Part shown: piece after piece, positions 52,751 through 60,792 of the stretch
Position numbering within the stretch: position 1 is the first letter of the stretch
Layout of the letters: each line of letters starts with the position of its first letter
Assembly: GCF_900142845.1 (NCBI RefSeq)
Contig: NZ_FSRU01000001.1
Coordinates: forward strand, 744,001-808,000
Direction: 5' to 3'
DNA length: 64,000 nt
DNA from: Paraburkholderia phenazinium
GTDB lineage: Bacteria > Pseudomonadota > Gammaproteobacteria > Burkholderiales > Burkholderiaceae
Translations under genes and position numbers: made by a program
Notes under the pieces: generated by a model
What the model was told of the DNA's origin: nothing
What the model saw: the letters and a program-made list of their open reading frames with translations, nothing else
Database searches by the model: none

Positions 52751-53638
52751 TCACTTCTCTTTATCTGCGTATTCGCGATCGAGCCGGTCGTACAAAGGCT
52801 TGTTGACGAGCCGTTGCCGCTCGCTGAACGGCGCGACCAGCGAGGTGTCTTCGTCCAGCCGGCCGTTGTCGCGCAGCGTGCCGAGCGCCCGCTGCATGCC
52901 AAGTACCGCGCCCTGGAGGGCGGCGTTCGCATAGAGCACGATTGCGTAGCCGAGCTTGCCGAGCGCTTCGCGCGATTGCGTCGGCGTTTTGCCGCCGATC
53001 ACGATGTTGATCAACTGCGGTGCGTTGATCAGTTTGGGCAAGCGCTCGATGTCGGCGAGCGATTCGGTCGCTTCGATGAACAGGATGTCCGCGCCCGCTT
53101 CGACAAAGCGGTGACCGCGCTCGATCGCGTCTTCGATGCCATGTACGGCGGCGGCGTCGGTGCGTGCGACGATCAGCAGGTTGTGGTCCTCGCGGGCATC
53201 GACGGCTGCGTGAATCTTGCCGAGCATCTCACCGGTCGCGATCACTTCCTTGCCGGAGAAATGACCGCATTTCTTCGGCATCACCTGGTCTTCAAACTGG
53301 ATCGCGTCGGCGCCGCTGCGTTCGAGCGTGCGCACCGTATGGCGCACGTTGAGCGCATTGCCGAAGCCGGTATCGGCATCGACGATCAACGGCAGTTCGA
53401 CCGCGTCGCGCACCCGTGCCGTGTGTTCGGCGATTTCGTGCAAGCCGACGAAACCCAGATCCGGCAGGCCGAGCGACATGTTGGTCACGCCGGCGCCGGT
53501 CAGATAGAGCGCTTCGAAACCGGCGTCCTGAATGACGCGCGCGCTCATTGCGTTGAACGCGCCGGGCACGAGCAACCCCTGGCGTTCTTCGACCTTGGCG
53601 CGGAAGGCCGCACGGCGAGCAGTGGACGAGGTGGGCAT
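52751..53638 (-). CDS. Isocitrate lyase/PEP mutase-family enzyme (oxaloacetate decarboxylase-like)
   Basis: TIM-barrel enzyme of 295 residues from the ATG at 53638 (ribosome site GGAGA); an upstream in-frame GTG is not favoured. Family motifs: LLVPGAFNAMSARVIQDAGF, TGAGVTNMSLGLPDLG, LIVDADTGFGNALNV, QFEDQVMPKKCGHFSGK (the KKCGH loop, about residues 116-120) and ARTDAAAVHGIEDAIERG. Such proteins act as oxaloacetate decarboxylases, 2-methylisocitrate or dimethylmalate lyases, or phosphonomutases. The Cys of KKCGH favours a lyase over a phosphonopyruvate enzyme, but the substrate is open. No propionate or phosphonate genes are adjacent. Confidence 0.85.
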   Translation of the reverse strand: MPTSSTARRAAFRAKVEERQGLLVPGAFNAMSARVIQDAGFEALYLTGAGVTNMSLGLPDLGFVGLHEIAEHTARVRDAVELPLIVDADTGFGNALNVRHTVRTLERSGADAIQFEDQVMPKKCGHFSGKEVIATGEMLGKIHAAVDAREDHNLLIVARTDAAAVHGIEDAIERGHRFVEAGADILFIEATESLADIERLPKLINAPQLINIVIGGKTPTQSREALGKLGYAIVLYANAALQGAVLGMQRALGTLRDNGRLDEDTSLVAPFSERQRLVNKPLYDRLDREYADKEK

Positions 53639-53783
53639 GACGTGTCTCCAGGATGAGTGTCGGGAAGTGATGGATGTTCGCAGAAAGCATACCAATCGTG
53701 AACCTGTTACGGCCTACGACCCGTCAGGTTGCGCATGCGGCGCATGCACAACGTAATCCAATCGCAACAAATAATTAAAGATC

Positions 53784-53799
53784 ATATTAGCGATAATAT
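53784..53799. promoter_or_regulatory. AT-rich dyad 1
   Basis: ATATTA-GCGA-TAATAT, a perfect 6-bp inverted repeat around 4 bases. A second, similar dyad lies about 117 bases to the right. Confidence 0.45.
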
Positions 53800-53900
53800 T
53801 TTCCTGGCATCTGGTCACCGCTTGTATATGACGATACAGCGCCACAAATGGTCGAACCCCGTATTTTCGACGTAGGGATTGTCCTTAGTAGGTTCGGAGA

Positions 53901-53918
53901 TAATATTGACTAATATTA
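53901..53918. promoter_or_regulatory. AT-rich dyad 2
   Basis: TAATATT-GACT-AATATTA, a perfect 7-bp inverted repeat around 4 bases. It shares the ATATT...AATAT core with dyad 1, so both may bind the same protein. Confidence 0.45.
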
Positions 53919-54089
53919 TTACCACGCGAGGCGTCCCCCTGCCGCGCGGCATCGACCGCTGACCCGCTGGGCAGACAGTCGATGCAACGACAATGGAGAC
54001 GAGGATGATGAGTCGCACAGCGCTGCAACGGATGGTGGCGATGCTGGCCACCGACCTCGTGTACTAGCCACCGGTACCAGCGATACGCG

Positions 54090-54248
54090 ATGAGCGTTAC
54101 TTTTCCGCCAGCCGTAGGCGAGTGCTTGCCTGACGGCCCATCAGTGCCATTCGACGGCCCGCTCGCCGGCATCCGCGCGTTCCACCCGAAGTTCAATCTC
54201 GTTACCAGGCGCGGCGCGGTCGAGACGGCGCGCTGCATCACCCCGTAG
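54090..54248 (+). CDS. Doubtful small reading frame in the intergenic region
   Basis: A 52-codon frame starting MSVTFPPAVGECLPDGPS and ending in RGAVETARCITP. The residue mix is protein-like and more natural than the opposite-strand frame, but it has no ribosome site and no recognised relative. It may be a leftover of a decayed gene. Confidence 0.2.
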   Translation: MSVTFPPAVGECLPDGPSVPFDGPLAGIRAFHPKFNLVTRRGAVETARCITP

Positions 54249-54384
54249 TTCATCTTCTAACCCGTGGTAAGCGACTGACAGTTCCGAAGCATGCTAGCTT
54301 GACCCGTGACGATTCTGTGTCAGTAAGTTTGCATAACTAAATGTTCTGAATCTAATCCGATGCTTGGTCTTATAGGAGGAGGTC

Positions 54385-56421
54385 ATGATGTCCAGAGGAG
54401 TGGGATTAATTTCCGTCTTGTTGGCAATGACTGTCGCGCTTGCTGCGTGCGATGGAGACAGTGGCGGCAGCGCATCGCAGGCCGCCGGGGTATCGAACTC
54501 AAGTTTGTCGCCGGCGACTGCCGCAGCCCAGTCAAACGACAGTGCATCGACGGATGAGGCAAGCTCGTCGGTTCCGCTACCGTGCGACGCCGCCGCAACC
54601 GCCAACACGCCTTGCTCTGCAGCCCACAGTGTGACGCGCTTGCTGACGAAGAGTTACAAGGGTCCGCTGTTCCAGATCCAGCGGGCGTCCGATAACACCA
54701 CCTTGAACGTCTATCCGTATACGTCGGGTAGTTTGCCGCGTGGCGCGGACCGCACGCTGATCGGCTCAGCCAATGTCAACAGCGCGAACGCGTTCTGCAA
54801 CAACACCACCTGTTCCGTCACCTACCTCTACGATCAGATCGACCTGGTGGCGCCGCTGAAGGGTGGCGCGTTCGGCAATGTGCCGGCTACCCTCACGCTC
54901 AACGCGGACGGAACCGAGTCGTTGACCGTTCCGAGCACCAGTTCAGCGGCGCAAAAAGCGACGACGGTTCCGGTCCTCAACGGCTTTGCGACGATCACGC
55001 TTCCAGGCTCGGGGACGCTGACTGTGCAACTGCTGCAGCCTCCTACCGCGTTGACCACTGCGTCGCCTACCCTGCAGGTATCGATCGGTAACGACTTGCC
55101 GGCGCTACCCGGCACGCCCGCCAAGCTTGGCTTCGTACCATCGCAAGGCGCCGAGATTCCGGCCTTGGGGACGTTGGCGGGACAGGCGTATCGCAACCGC
55201 TTTGGTACGGTGAACCAGTCGATCGGGGACACCGAGATCGCGGAGTACATGGTGGCAGGCGCGCACTACAGCCAGTCATCGACCTGCTGCGGCACGTACG
55301 GCAATATGGAGAGCAGTGCTAACTCCGGCACCTATGCACATGGCGAAGTCGAAGGCGAGATGTTCGCGCTGGCGTTCTCGAATGGCAACGCCGCGGTGTT
55401 TGGCTATTGCGATGGCGATTCGAGCCAGGCGCCCAACGTGAAGGACCCGGTGTGCAACGCGCTCGATACCAACTGGCCGGGTGTCGATGCAGAGGCGGGT
55501 GTCTATCTCTACGGGCCGCAGCAACCGCCGAAGGACAAGTTCGTCACCGTCCTCTCCAAATACTCACCCGTGACCGCATCAAATGTCTTTGTGGTTAAGG
55601 ATGGCTCTTCCTCGCAGAGTGTCCTCACCGCAGCCTATGACCAGGCGCCGCCCGAAGCCCTTAACTTTGGCAACGATGCGGGCCATGCCTTTAACGGTCA
55701 ATGGCAAGGCGGCTTGTCGCTGGGCGAAGGCGGCGACGGTAGCGCGGCTCCTGTTCAGTTCTTCGAAGGCGCGGTGATCACCAAGGCAACCTCGGACACG
55801 ACCGATAACGCGATCCAGGCGAGCATTGCCAGCTTTTACGGACCGCCGGCCGACAAGACTACGGCTGCCTGCTATGCAAACAACCTGATCGATTCGCCGC
55901 TGAGCCTCGCCGAACCGGATACATGGGCCCAACAGAATGGCGGCACCGCCGTGCCGGCGACCGATGTCTCGGGCGTGAACCGGGGCGCCGCAACGGTGAC
56001 CAGCACCAATGGTTCGTCAGTTTCGAATGTCCGCGAGATCATCCGGGTTCAGGGCGGCCAATCGTATAGCTTTACTGACTATGTGCTTGCGACCACCAAT
56101 GCGACGGTCTTCCCTGGCGGATCGATCCAGACCGACGACCCGAACGGCACCGAATTCGGCTGGGTGCTCAATACGAACACCGGTGCGATCGTGAGAGGGA
56201 CATGGGGTGCAGGACAGGCGACCTCGCTGAGCGCTGTGAAGTCGGGCAACTGGTGGAAAGTGACGATGACCCTCACTGCTCCGGCAGGGTCGAACAATGC
56301 GCAAGTGTTTATCGATCCGCCGACGTCCAGCGCTGCCGGCGTTCGTTCGCAGCAAGCGGCGTACTTGAGCGCTACGCATTACTGCCCGAGCCTCGCTATC
56401 GTGAGCAACCTGGGCATGTAA
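54385..56421 (+). CDS. Lipoprotein with GH54-like alpha-L-arabinofuranosidase catalytic domain
   Basis: Secreted lipoprotein of 678 residues: signal peptide with lipobox LAAC (Cys22), a Ser/Ala/Asn-rich linker (about 25-65), then a domain resembling fungal GH54 arabinofuranosidases. Matching stretches are CDAAATANTPCSAAHSVTR (67-85), GPLFQIQRASDNTTLNVYP (93-111), FCNNTTCSVTYLYDQ (137-151), HYSQSSTCCGTYGNMES (294-310) and GEGGDGSAAPVQFFEGAV (447-464). The nucleophile (Glu309) and the acid (Asp451) of the family, and the unusual adjacent-Cys pair, are all present. Residues 155-250 look like an insertion. The C-terminal 180 residues resemble a jelly-roll carbohydrate-binding module. It probably removes arabinose from plant polysaccharides. 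The ribosome site is very strong; no sugar genes adjoin. Confidence 0.72.
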   Translation: MMSRGVGLISVLLAMTVALAACDGDSGGSASQAAGVSNSSLSPATAAAQSNDSASTDEASSSVPLPCDAAATANTPCSAAHSVTRLLTKSYKGPLFQIQRASDNTTLNVYPYTSGSLPRGADRTLIGSANVNSANAFCNNTTCSVTYLYDQIDLVAPLKGGAFGNVPATLTLNADGTESLTVPSTSSAAQKATTVPVLNGFATITLPGSGTLTVQLLQPPTALTTASPTLQVSIGNDLPALPGTPAKLGFVPSQGAEIPALGTLAGQAYRNRFGTVNQSIGDTEIAEYMVAGAHYSQSSTCCGTYGNMESSANSGTYAHGEVEGEMFALAFSNGNAAVFGYCDGDSSQAPNVKDPVCNALDTNWPGVDAEAGVYLYGPQQPPKDKFVTVLSKYSPVTASNVFVVKDGSSSQSVLTAAYDQAPPEALNFGNDAGHAFNGQWQGGLSLGEGGDGSAAPVQFFEGAVITKATSDTTDNAIQASIASFYGPPADKTTAACYANNLIDSPLSLAEPDTWAQQNGGTAVPATDVSGVNRGAATVTSTNGSSVSNVREIIRVQGGQSYSFTDYVLATTNATVFPGGSIQTDDPNGTEFGWVLNTNTGAIVRGTWGAGQATSLSAVKSGNWWKVTMTLTAPAGSNNAQVFIDPPTSSAAGVRSQQAAYLSATHYCPSLAIVSNLGM

Positions 56422-56484
56422 GTCTGTAGGTATGTAGGCATGAAACCGCGCCGGATTTTGCGGACCTGAGGCGCAATGAAGGAG

Positions 56485-56518
56485 GGCGGTGCTTTCGAAT
56501 GAGAACGCACCGCCTTTT
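56485..56518 (+). terminator. Rho-independent terminator after the GH54-like gene
   Basis: An 8-bp stem GGCGGTGC / GCACCGCC with a 14-base loop, followed by TTTTCCTTT, 64 bases after the stop codon. Confidence 0.85.
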
Positions 56519-56581
56519 CCTTTGACCTTTGACGCCAGAATTCAGCCCGGGAATCAGCCGGGAAGAGAAGCCGGCCCGACG

Positions 56582-58165
56582 CTACGCGATAGGCCCTCGC
56601 GCCGCTGAATGAAACTGCTCACGCAACTCCCGTTTCAGCACCTTGCCGATCGGACTGCGCGGCAATGCATCAATGAATCTCAGCGCGGAGAGCCGCTGCA
56701 TCTTCCCTAAGCGCGCATTGATCCACCCCAGCAACGCATCTTCGTCTAGCACGGTGTGTGGGTGACGCACGACGAACGCCACCGGCGTCTCGCCCCATTG
56801 CTCCGACTGCACGCCGACCACGGCCGCGTCCGCCACATCAGGATGCGCACGCAGCTCCGCTTCCAGATCGCTCGGGTACACATTGAAGCCGCCCGAAATG
56901 ATCATGTCCTTCTTGCGATCGAGCAGCGTGAGGAAGCCGTCTTCATCGAAACGTCCCATATCGCCGGTGCGGATAAAGCGCTTGCCGCCCGGGTCGTACC
57001 ATTCCGCCTCGGCGGTCTTTTCCGGTTGCCGGTAGTAACCGGTCATCATGGCCGGCGAATGGCCGACGATTTCGCCGACTTCGCCTTGCATCACCTCGTT
57101 GCCTTGCTCGTCGATCAGGCGGATGTCGTGACCTTCCACGGGCTTGCCGACCGTATGCAGTTTGTGAGGGAACGCGTGCGCCTCCAGTTGGCATGATCCG
57201 CCGCCCTCCGTCATGCCGTAGTACTCGGTGAGTTTGCCGGGCCAGCGCCGGACCACGTCCGCCTTCACGCTGGCTGCAAACGGCGCGCTGGTACAGAACT
57301 TCGCTTCGAAGCTGGACAGGTCGAAGCGGTCGAAGTCGGGATGGGCCATCAGCCGCTGATACTGGACCGGCACGAGCATCGTGTGCGTCACACGATGTTG
57401 CTGCGCGAGCGTCAGGTACTGCGTCGCGTCGAACTTCGGCATCAGCACGACGGTGCCGCCGAACGTGAGCGTCGGCATGAAGCTCACGAGAGTGGTGTTC
57501 GAGTACAGCGGTGTCGAGATCAGCGTGGTGGCATGCGGCCCGTAGCCGCGCTCGATGCTACGCCGCGCATAGGCCCAGCGCATGCCGTGCGACTGCACGA
57601 TGCCTTTCGGCGTGCCGGTCGTGCCGGACGAGTAGATGATGTTGAATGGCCACGCCGGGTTGATCGCCAGCGGCACGGGCTCGGCGCCTTCTGGCGCGAG
57701 CCAGGTCCGAAGCGCGCTGGTGCCAGAACTGCCCGAATGCCCATCCAGTGCAATCGCCGTCGTGCCGATCTCGCCGGCGACCGGTTCAAGCAGGCGCGTG
57801 ACCTCGGCGTCCAGAAAGAGCAGGCGCGCGCCCGAATTGCCGATCATGCTGACGAGGCTCGCCGCGCTCGAAGAAGGCGCGAGCGGCGCTACTGCCGCGC
57901 CCGCCCGCAGGCCACCGAGAAAGGCCACGACGTATTCGACCGATGCCGCAGCACACAGCGCAATCGCGTCGCAAGGCTTGAGCCCGTCACGCTGTAATGC
58001 GGCCGCAAAGCGATCGACTTGCGCGTCCAGTTCAGCGTACGTCACGACTTTGCCGTCGCAGATCAAGGCAGCATGGTCGCCGCGCTCGGTTGCGAAGCGG
58101 CGGATCATATCCGTAATGCAGACGAAGGGTTCGTTCAGCAATGCGTCAAGCCATGTCATGTGCAT
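56582..58165 (-). CDS. Adenylate-forming acyl/aryl-CoA ligase
   Basis: AMP-dependent CoA ligase of 527 residues (ATG 58165; the ATG two codons later, at 58159, has better spacing to GGAG). Motifs: P-loop IIYSSGTTGTPKGIVQSHG (about residues 178-196), EYYGMTEGGGSCQL, IRTGDMGRFDEDGFL, KKDMIISGGFNVYPSDLE, and the lid Lys in LPRSPIGKVLKREL. It lies in the branch with benzoate/cinnamate/fatty-acid CoA ligases; the acid substrate cannot be named. It is divergent from the Liv-type importer, which suggests that the imported compound, or a product of it, is the acid activated here. Confidence 0.87.
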   Translation of the reverse strand: MHMTWLDALLNEPFVCITDMIRRFATERGDHAALICDGKVVTYAELDAQVDRFAAALQRDGLKPCDAIALCAAASVEYVVAFLGGLRAGAAVAPLAPSSSAASLVSMIGNSGARLLFLDAEVTRLLEPVAGEIGTTAIALDGHSGSSGTSALRTWLAPEGAEPVPLAINPAWPFNIIYSSGTTGTPKGIVQSHGMRWAYARRSIERGYGPHATTLISTPLYSNTTLVSFMPTLTFGGTVVLMPKFDATQYLTLAQQHRVTHTMLVPVQYQRLMAHPDFDRFDLSSFEAKFCTSAPFAASVKADVVRRWPGKLTEYYGMTEGGGSCQLEAHAFPHKLHTVGKPVEGHDIRLIDEQGNEVMQGEVGEIVGHSPAMMTGYYRQPEKTAEAEWYDPGGKRFIRTGDMGRFDEDGFLTLLDRKKDMIISGGFNVYPSDLEAELRAHPDVADAAVVGVQSEQWGETPVAFVVRHPHTVLDEDALLGWINARLGKMQRLSALRFIDALPRSPIGKVLKRELREQFHSAARGPIA

Positions 58166-58481
58166 TCGTCTCCGCGGGTTCCGTTGTGCCGGACGTCCTG
58201 ATTGTCCAGCGATCATACGTGCGAGCCTTCGCCATGTAAATAAAAGCACGTCCATTCGCTTTCTGATGCGTAGCACCATGCGCTAGGTGTTTTCCCGGCT
58301 AAGCCCAGCGAGGGACATCATTTGCGCGGTTTGCCCGTTGACACGCTCCGAACGGTCGTGCGAAATTGCATGTTGATTCGCCGGCTAGCCACGGCGCCAA
58401 CCTGCGCGCTCGAGCCGTCTTCGCACATAGTTAGTTATACCTAAGATAAAGATCGATTCTGAAATCGTAGGAGACAACTGA
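58166..58481. other. Divergent promoter region, CoA ligase / Liv-type importer
   Basis: A 316-base spacer. TTGACA occurs at about 58339, but no -10 is well placed for it. Close to the importer gene are TTAG-TTATAC-CTAA (a weak dyad) and TAAGATAAAG, which may be a -10 region. No sigma54 element was seen. The importer start has a good ribosome site (AGGAGA). Confidence 0.35.
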
Positions 58482-59726
58482 ATGGAAAAGATGCGTTCCC
58501 TGGCGGCTGGTGCAACCATGTTCATGGCGCTGGCTTGCGGTACCGCTTCGGCGGAAACGGTCAAGATCGCGTACATCGATACGCTGTCGGGTCTGATGGG
58601 TTCGTTGGGAAACAACGAGCTGAAGAGCTGGCAATACGTGACCGAGGTGGCCAACCAGCAGGACTGGGCCGGCGGGCAGAAATTCGAAATGGTCCCGTTC
58701 GACAACAAGTTGTCGCCGCAACAAAGTCTCACGCTGCTCAATGAGGCGGCCGACCAGGGCATCCGCTATATCGCGCAGGGCAACGGTTCCTCGGTGGGCC
58801 TCGCGCTTGAAGACGCGGTGTCCAAGTACAATGCGCGCAATCCCGGCAAGGAGATCATCTACCTGAATTTTGCCGCAGTGGATCCGGCCATGACGAATAG
58901 CAAGTGCGACTATTGGCACTTCCGTTTCGATGCCAACGCCGATATGAAAATGGAAGCGTTGACCACCTTTCTCGCCAAGGATCCCAACGTCAAGAAGGTC
59001 TACCTGATCAATCAGGATTACTCCTTCGGCCATGACGTGTCGCGCACCGCGCAGGAGTATCTCAAGCGCAAGCGTCCGGACATCCAGATCGTGGGCGACG
59101 ATTTTCACCCGCTGGCACAGGTCAAGGATTTCTCGCCGTATGCCAGCAAGATCAAGGCATCCGGCGCCGATACGGTGATCACGGGCAACTGGGGCAGCGA
59201 TCTCGCACTGCTGATCAAGGCCGGCAAGGACGCAGGCGTGACCGCGAATTACTATACTTACTACGCCTCCACGACCGGCGTGCCGACGGCGATGGGTGCG
59301 GCGGGCGCCGGACGCGTCAGGTATGTCGGCTATATGGGCGCGAACACCAGGGACAATCCGCCGCAAGCGGATCAGATCATGGATGGCTTCAAGAAGAAAT
59401 ACGATGACGATTTCTTCGAAATGGCCGCTTATACTGCCGTGGCGATGCTGGGCAAGGCGATGAAGGAAACCAGGTCCACGGATCCGGTCAAGGTGGCCAA
59501 GGCCATGGAAGGCATGAAGGTCCAAAGCCTGAACGGCATCGTCGAGATGCGCGCGTCCGACCATCAGGCGCAGCAGTCCCTTGTGATCGCCACCTGGGTC
59601 AAGGCGGATGGCAAAGACGTCAAGTATGACCAGGAGAAGACCGGCTATGGCTGGCGAACCGACGCCGTGCTCGACGCTTCGTCGGCAAGCCAGCCGACTA
59701 CGTGCCAGATGAAGCGACCGAACTAG
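58482..59726 (+). CDS. Liv-type ABC importer periplasmic binding protein
   Basis: Type 1 periplasmic binding protein of the branched-chain amino acid family; 414 residues. A signal peptide (residues 1-24, cleavage at ASA-ET) precedes VKIAYIDTLSGLMGSLGNNE, GIRYIAQGNGSSVGLALEDA, KVYLINQDYSFGHDVSRTA and GADTVITGNWGSDLALLIKAGK. In related loci such proteins often bind aromatic or other organic acids rather than leucine. It is first in an operon with two permeases and two ATPases. Neighbouring CoA ligases suggest that the ligand is a carboxylic acid. Confidence 0.9.
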   Translation: MEKMRSLAAGATMFMALACGTASAETVKIAYIDTLSGLMGSLGNNELKSWQYVTEVANQQDWAGGQKFEMVPFDNKLSPQQSLTLLNEAADQGIRYIAQGNGSSVGLALEDAVSKYNARNPGKEIIYLNFAAVDPAMTNSKCDYWHFRFDANADMKMEALTTFLAKDPNVKKVYLINQDYSFGHDVSRTAQEYLKRKRPDIQIVGDDFHPLAQVKDFSPYASKIKASGADTVITGNWGSDLALLIKAGKDAGVTANYYTYYASTTGVPTAMGAAGAGRVRYVGYMGANTRDNPPQADQIMDGFKKKYDDDFFEMAAYTAVAMLGKAMKETRSTDPVKVAKAMEGMKVQSLNGIVEMRASDHQAQQSLVIATWVKADGKDVKYDQEKTGYGWRTDAVLDASSASQPTTCQMKRPN

Positions 59727-59841
59727 GCCGGCATGCCGGTCACCGGATGAAGGATGGGTAGCGGGCCGGGTCAGCCTGGCCGCGCTCCATTGCAAGGCAC
59801 GCGCTGGCCGACGCTGCCGCAAGAAGTAAGGAACATTGTCC

Positions 59842-60789
59842 GTGGAATTCTTCGTCATCTCCCTGTTGAACGGCATCAGCTACGGGTTGCTGCTGTTCCT
59901 GCTGTCGTCGGGGCTTACGCTGATCTTCAGCATGATGGGCGTGCTCAATTTCGCGCACGCCAGCTTCTACATGCTGGGCGCGTATTTTGCGTATGCCATC
60001 GCCAGCAAGCTCGGTTTCTGGCCGGCGCTTGTGCTGGCTCCGTTGCTGGTGGTGGTGGTCGGCGCGCTCGTCGAGCGCTTCGGACTGCGCACCGTGCACA
60101 AGTACGGGCATGTGGCCGAACTGCTGTTCACGTTCGGTCTCGCCTATCTGATCGAAGAAGCCGTCAAGCTGGTCTGGGGACAGTCCGCCGTGCCTTACCG
60201 CATTCCGCAGGAACTCGACGGCCCGCTGTTCCAGGTCTTCACGTCGGTGTTTCCCAAGTACCGCGCCTTCATGATGCTCGTGTCGGTGTCGATGCTGATC
60301 GCGATGTACGTGGTGCTCACCCGCACGCGCATCGGCCTCGTGATCCAGGCCGCGCTGACGCATCCGCAGATGGTCGAGGCCCTCGGTCACAATGTGCAAC
60401 GCGTGTTCATGCTGGTGTTCGCCGGTGGTGCTGCGCTCGCGGGTCTGGCCGGCGTGATCGGCGGCAATGCGTTCGTTACTTCACCGTCGATGGCCGCTTC
60501 GGTCGGCACCATTGTGTTTGTCGTGGCGGTAGTGGGCGGCATGGGATCGCTCGCGGGGGCGTTTATCGCGTCGCTGCTGATCGGGCTGCTGCAAACCTTC
60601 GCCGTCACCATCGACGCTTCGCTCGCCGACCTGTTCGGCGCAATCGGCCTGCATGTGACGAGCGCCACGCCGTTGTCGTCGGTGTGGAAACTGACCGTGT
60701 CGCAGATGGCGCCGGTGCTGCCTTATCTTCTGATGGTGGTGATGATGATTGTGCGCCCACGTGGTCTCATGGGAACCCGGGAGGGCTAG
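59842..60789 (+). CDS. Liv-type ABC importer permease (LivH-like)
   Basis: Inner-membrane permease of 315 residues with about eight segments. The GTG at 59842 is preferred because AAGGAA lies 8 bases before it; a TTG 6 bases upstream is too close. Landmarks: LLNGISYGLLLFLLSSGLTL, MGVLNFAHASFYMLGAY, TRTRIGLVIQAALTHPQMVEALG and VVGGMGSLAGAFIASLLIGL. It is followed 3 bases later by the second permease. The 115 bases before it contain nothing else recognised. Confidence 0.9.
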   Translation: MEFFVISLLNGISYGLLLFLLSSGLTLIFSMMGVLNFAHASFYMLGAYFAYAIASKLGFWPALVLAPLLVVVVGALVERFGLRTVHKYGHVAELLFTFGLAYLIEEAVKLVWGQSAVPYRIPQELDGPLFQVFTSVFPKYRAFMMLVSVSMLIAMYVVLTRTRIGLVIQAALTHPQMVEALGHNVQRVFMLVFAGGAALAGLAGVIGGNAFVTSPSMAASVGTIVFVVAVVGGMGSLAGAFIASLLIGLLQTFAVTIDASLADLFGAIGLHVTSATPLSSVWKLTVSQMAPVLPYLLMVVMMIVRPRGLMGTREG

Positions 60790-60792
60790 ATC

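Larger units (their letters stand above)
53639..54384. other. Long AT-rich intergenic region
   Basis: About 750 bases with no convincing gene apart from a doubtful 52-codon frame (54090). The part from 53755 to 53930 is strikingly AT-rich (runs such as AATAATTAAAG and TAATATTATTA) in an otherwise GC-rich window, and holds two dyads. The part from 53940 to 54260 returns to high GC. The last 100 bases before the GH54-like gene are again AT-rich and end in the strong ribosome site GGAGGAGG. The leftward 122-codon frame at 53885-54253 looks unnatural and is not called. Confidence 0.6.

Noticed and set aside
53885..54253. Leftward 122-codon frame in the intergenic region
   Set aside because: Unnatural residue mix with His/Arg/Cys clusters, no ribosome site, and AT-rich DNA at its 3' end.
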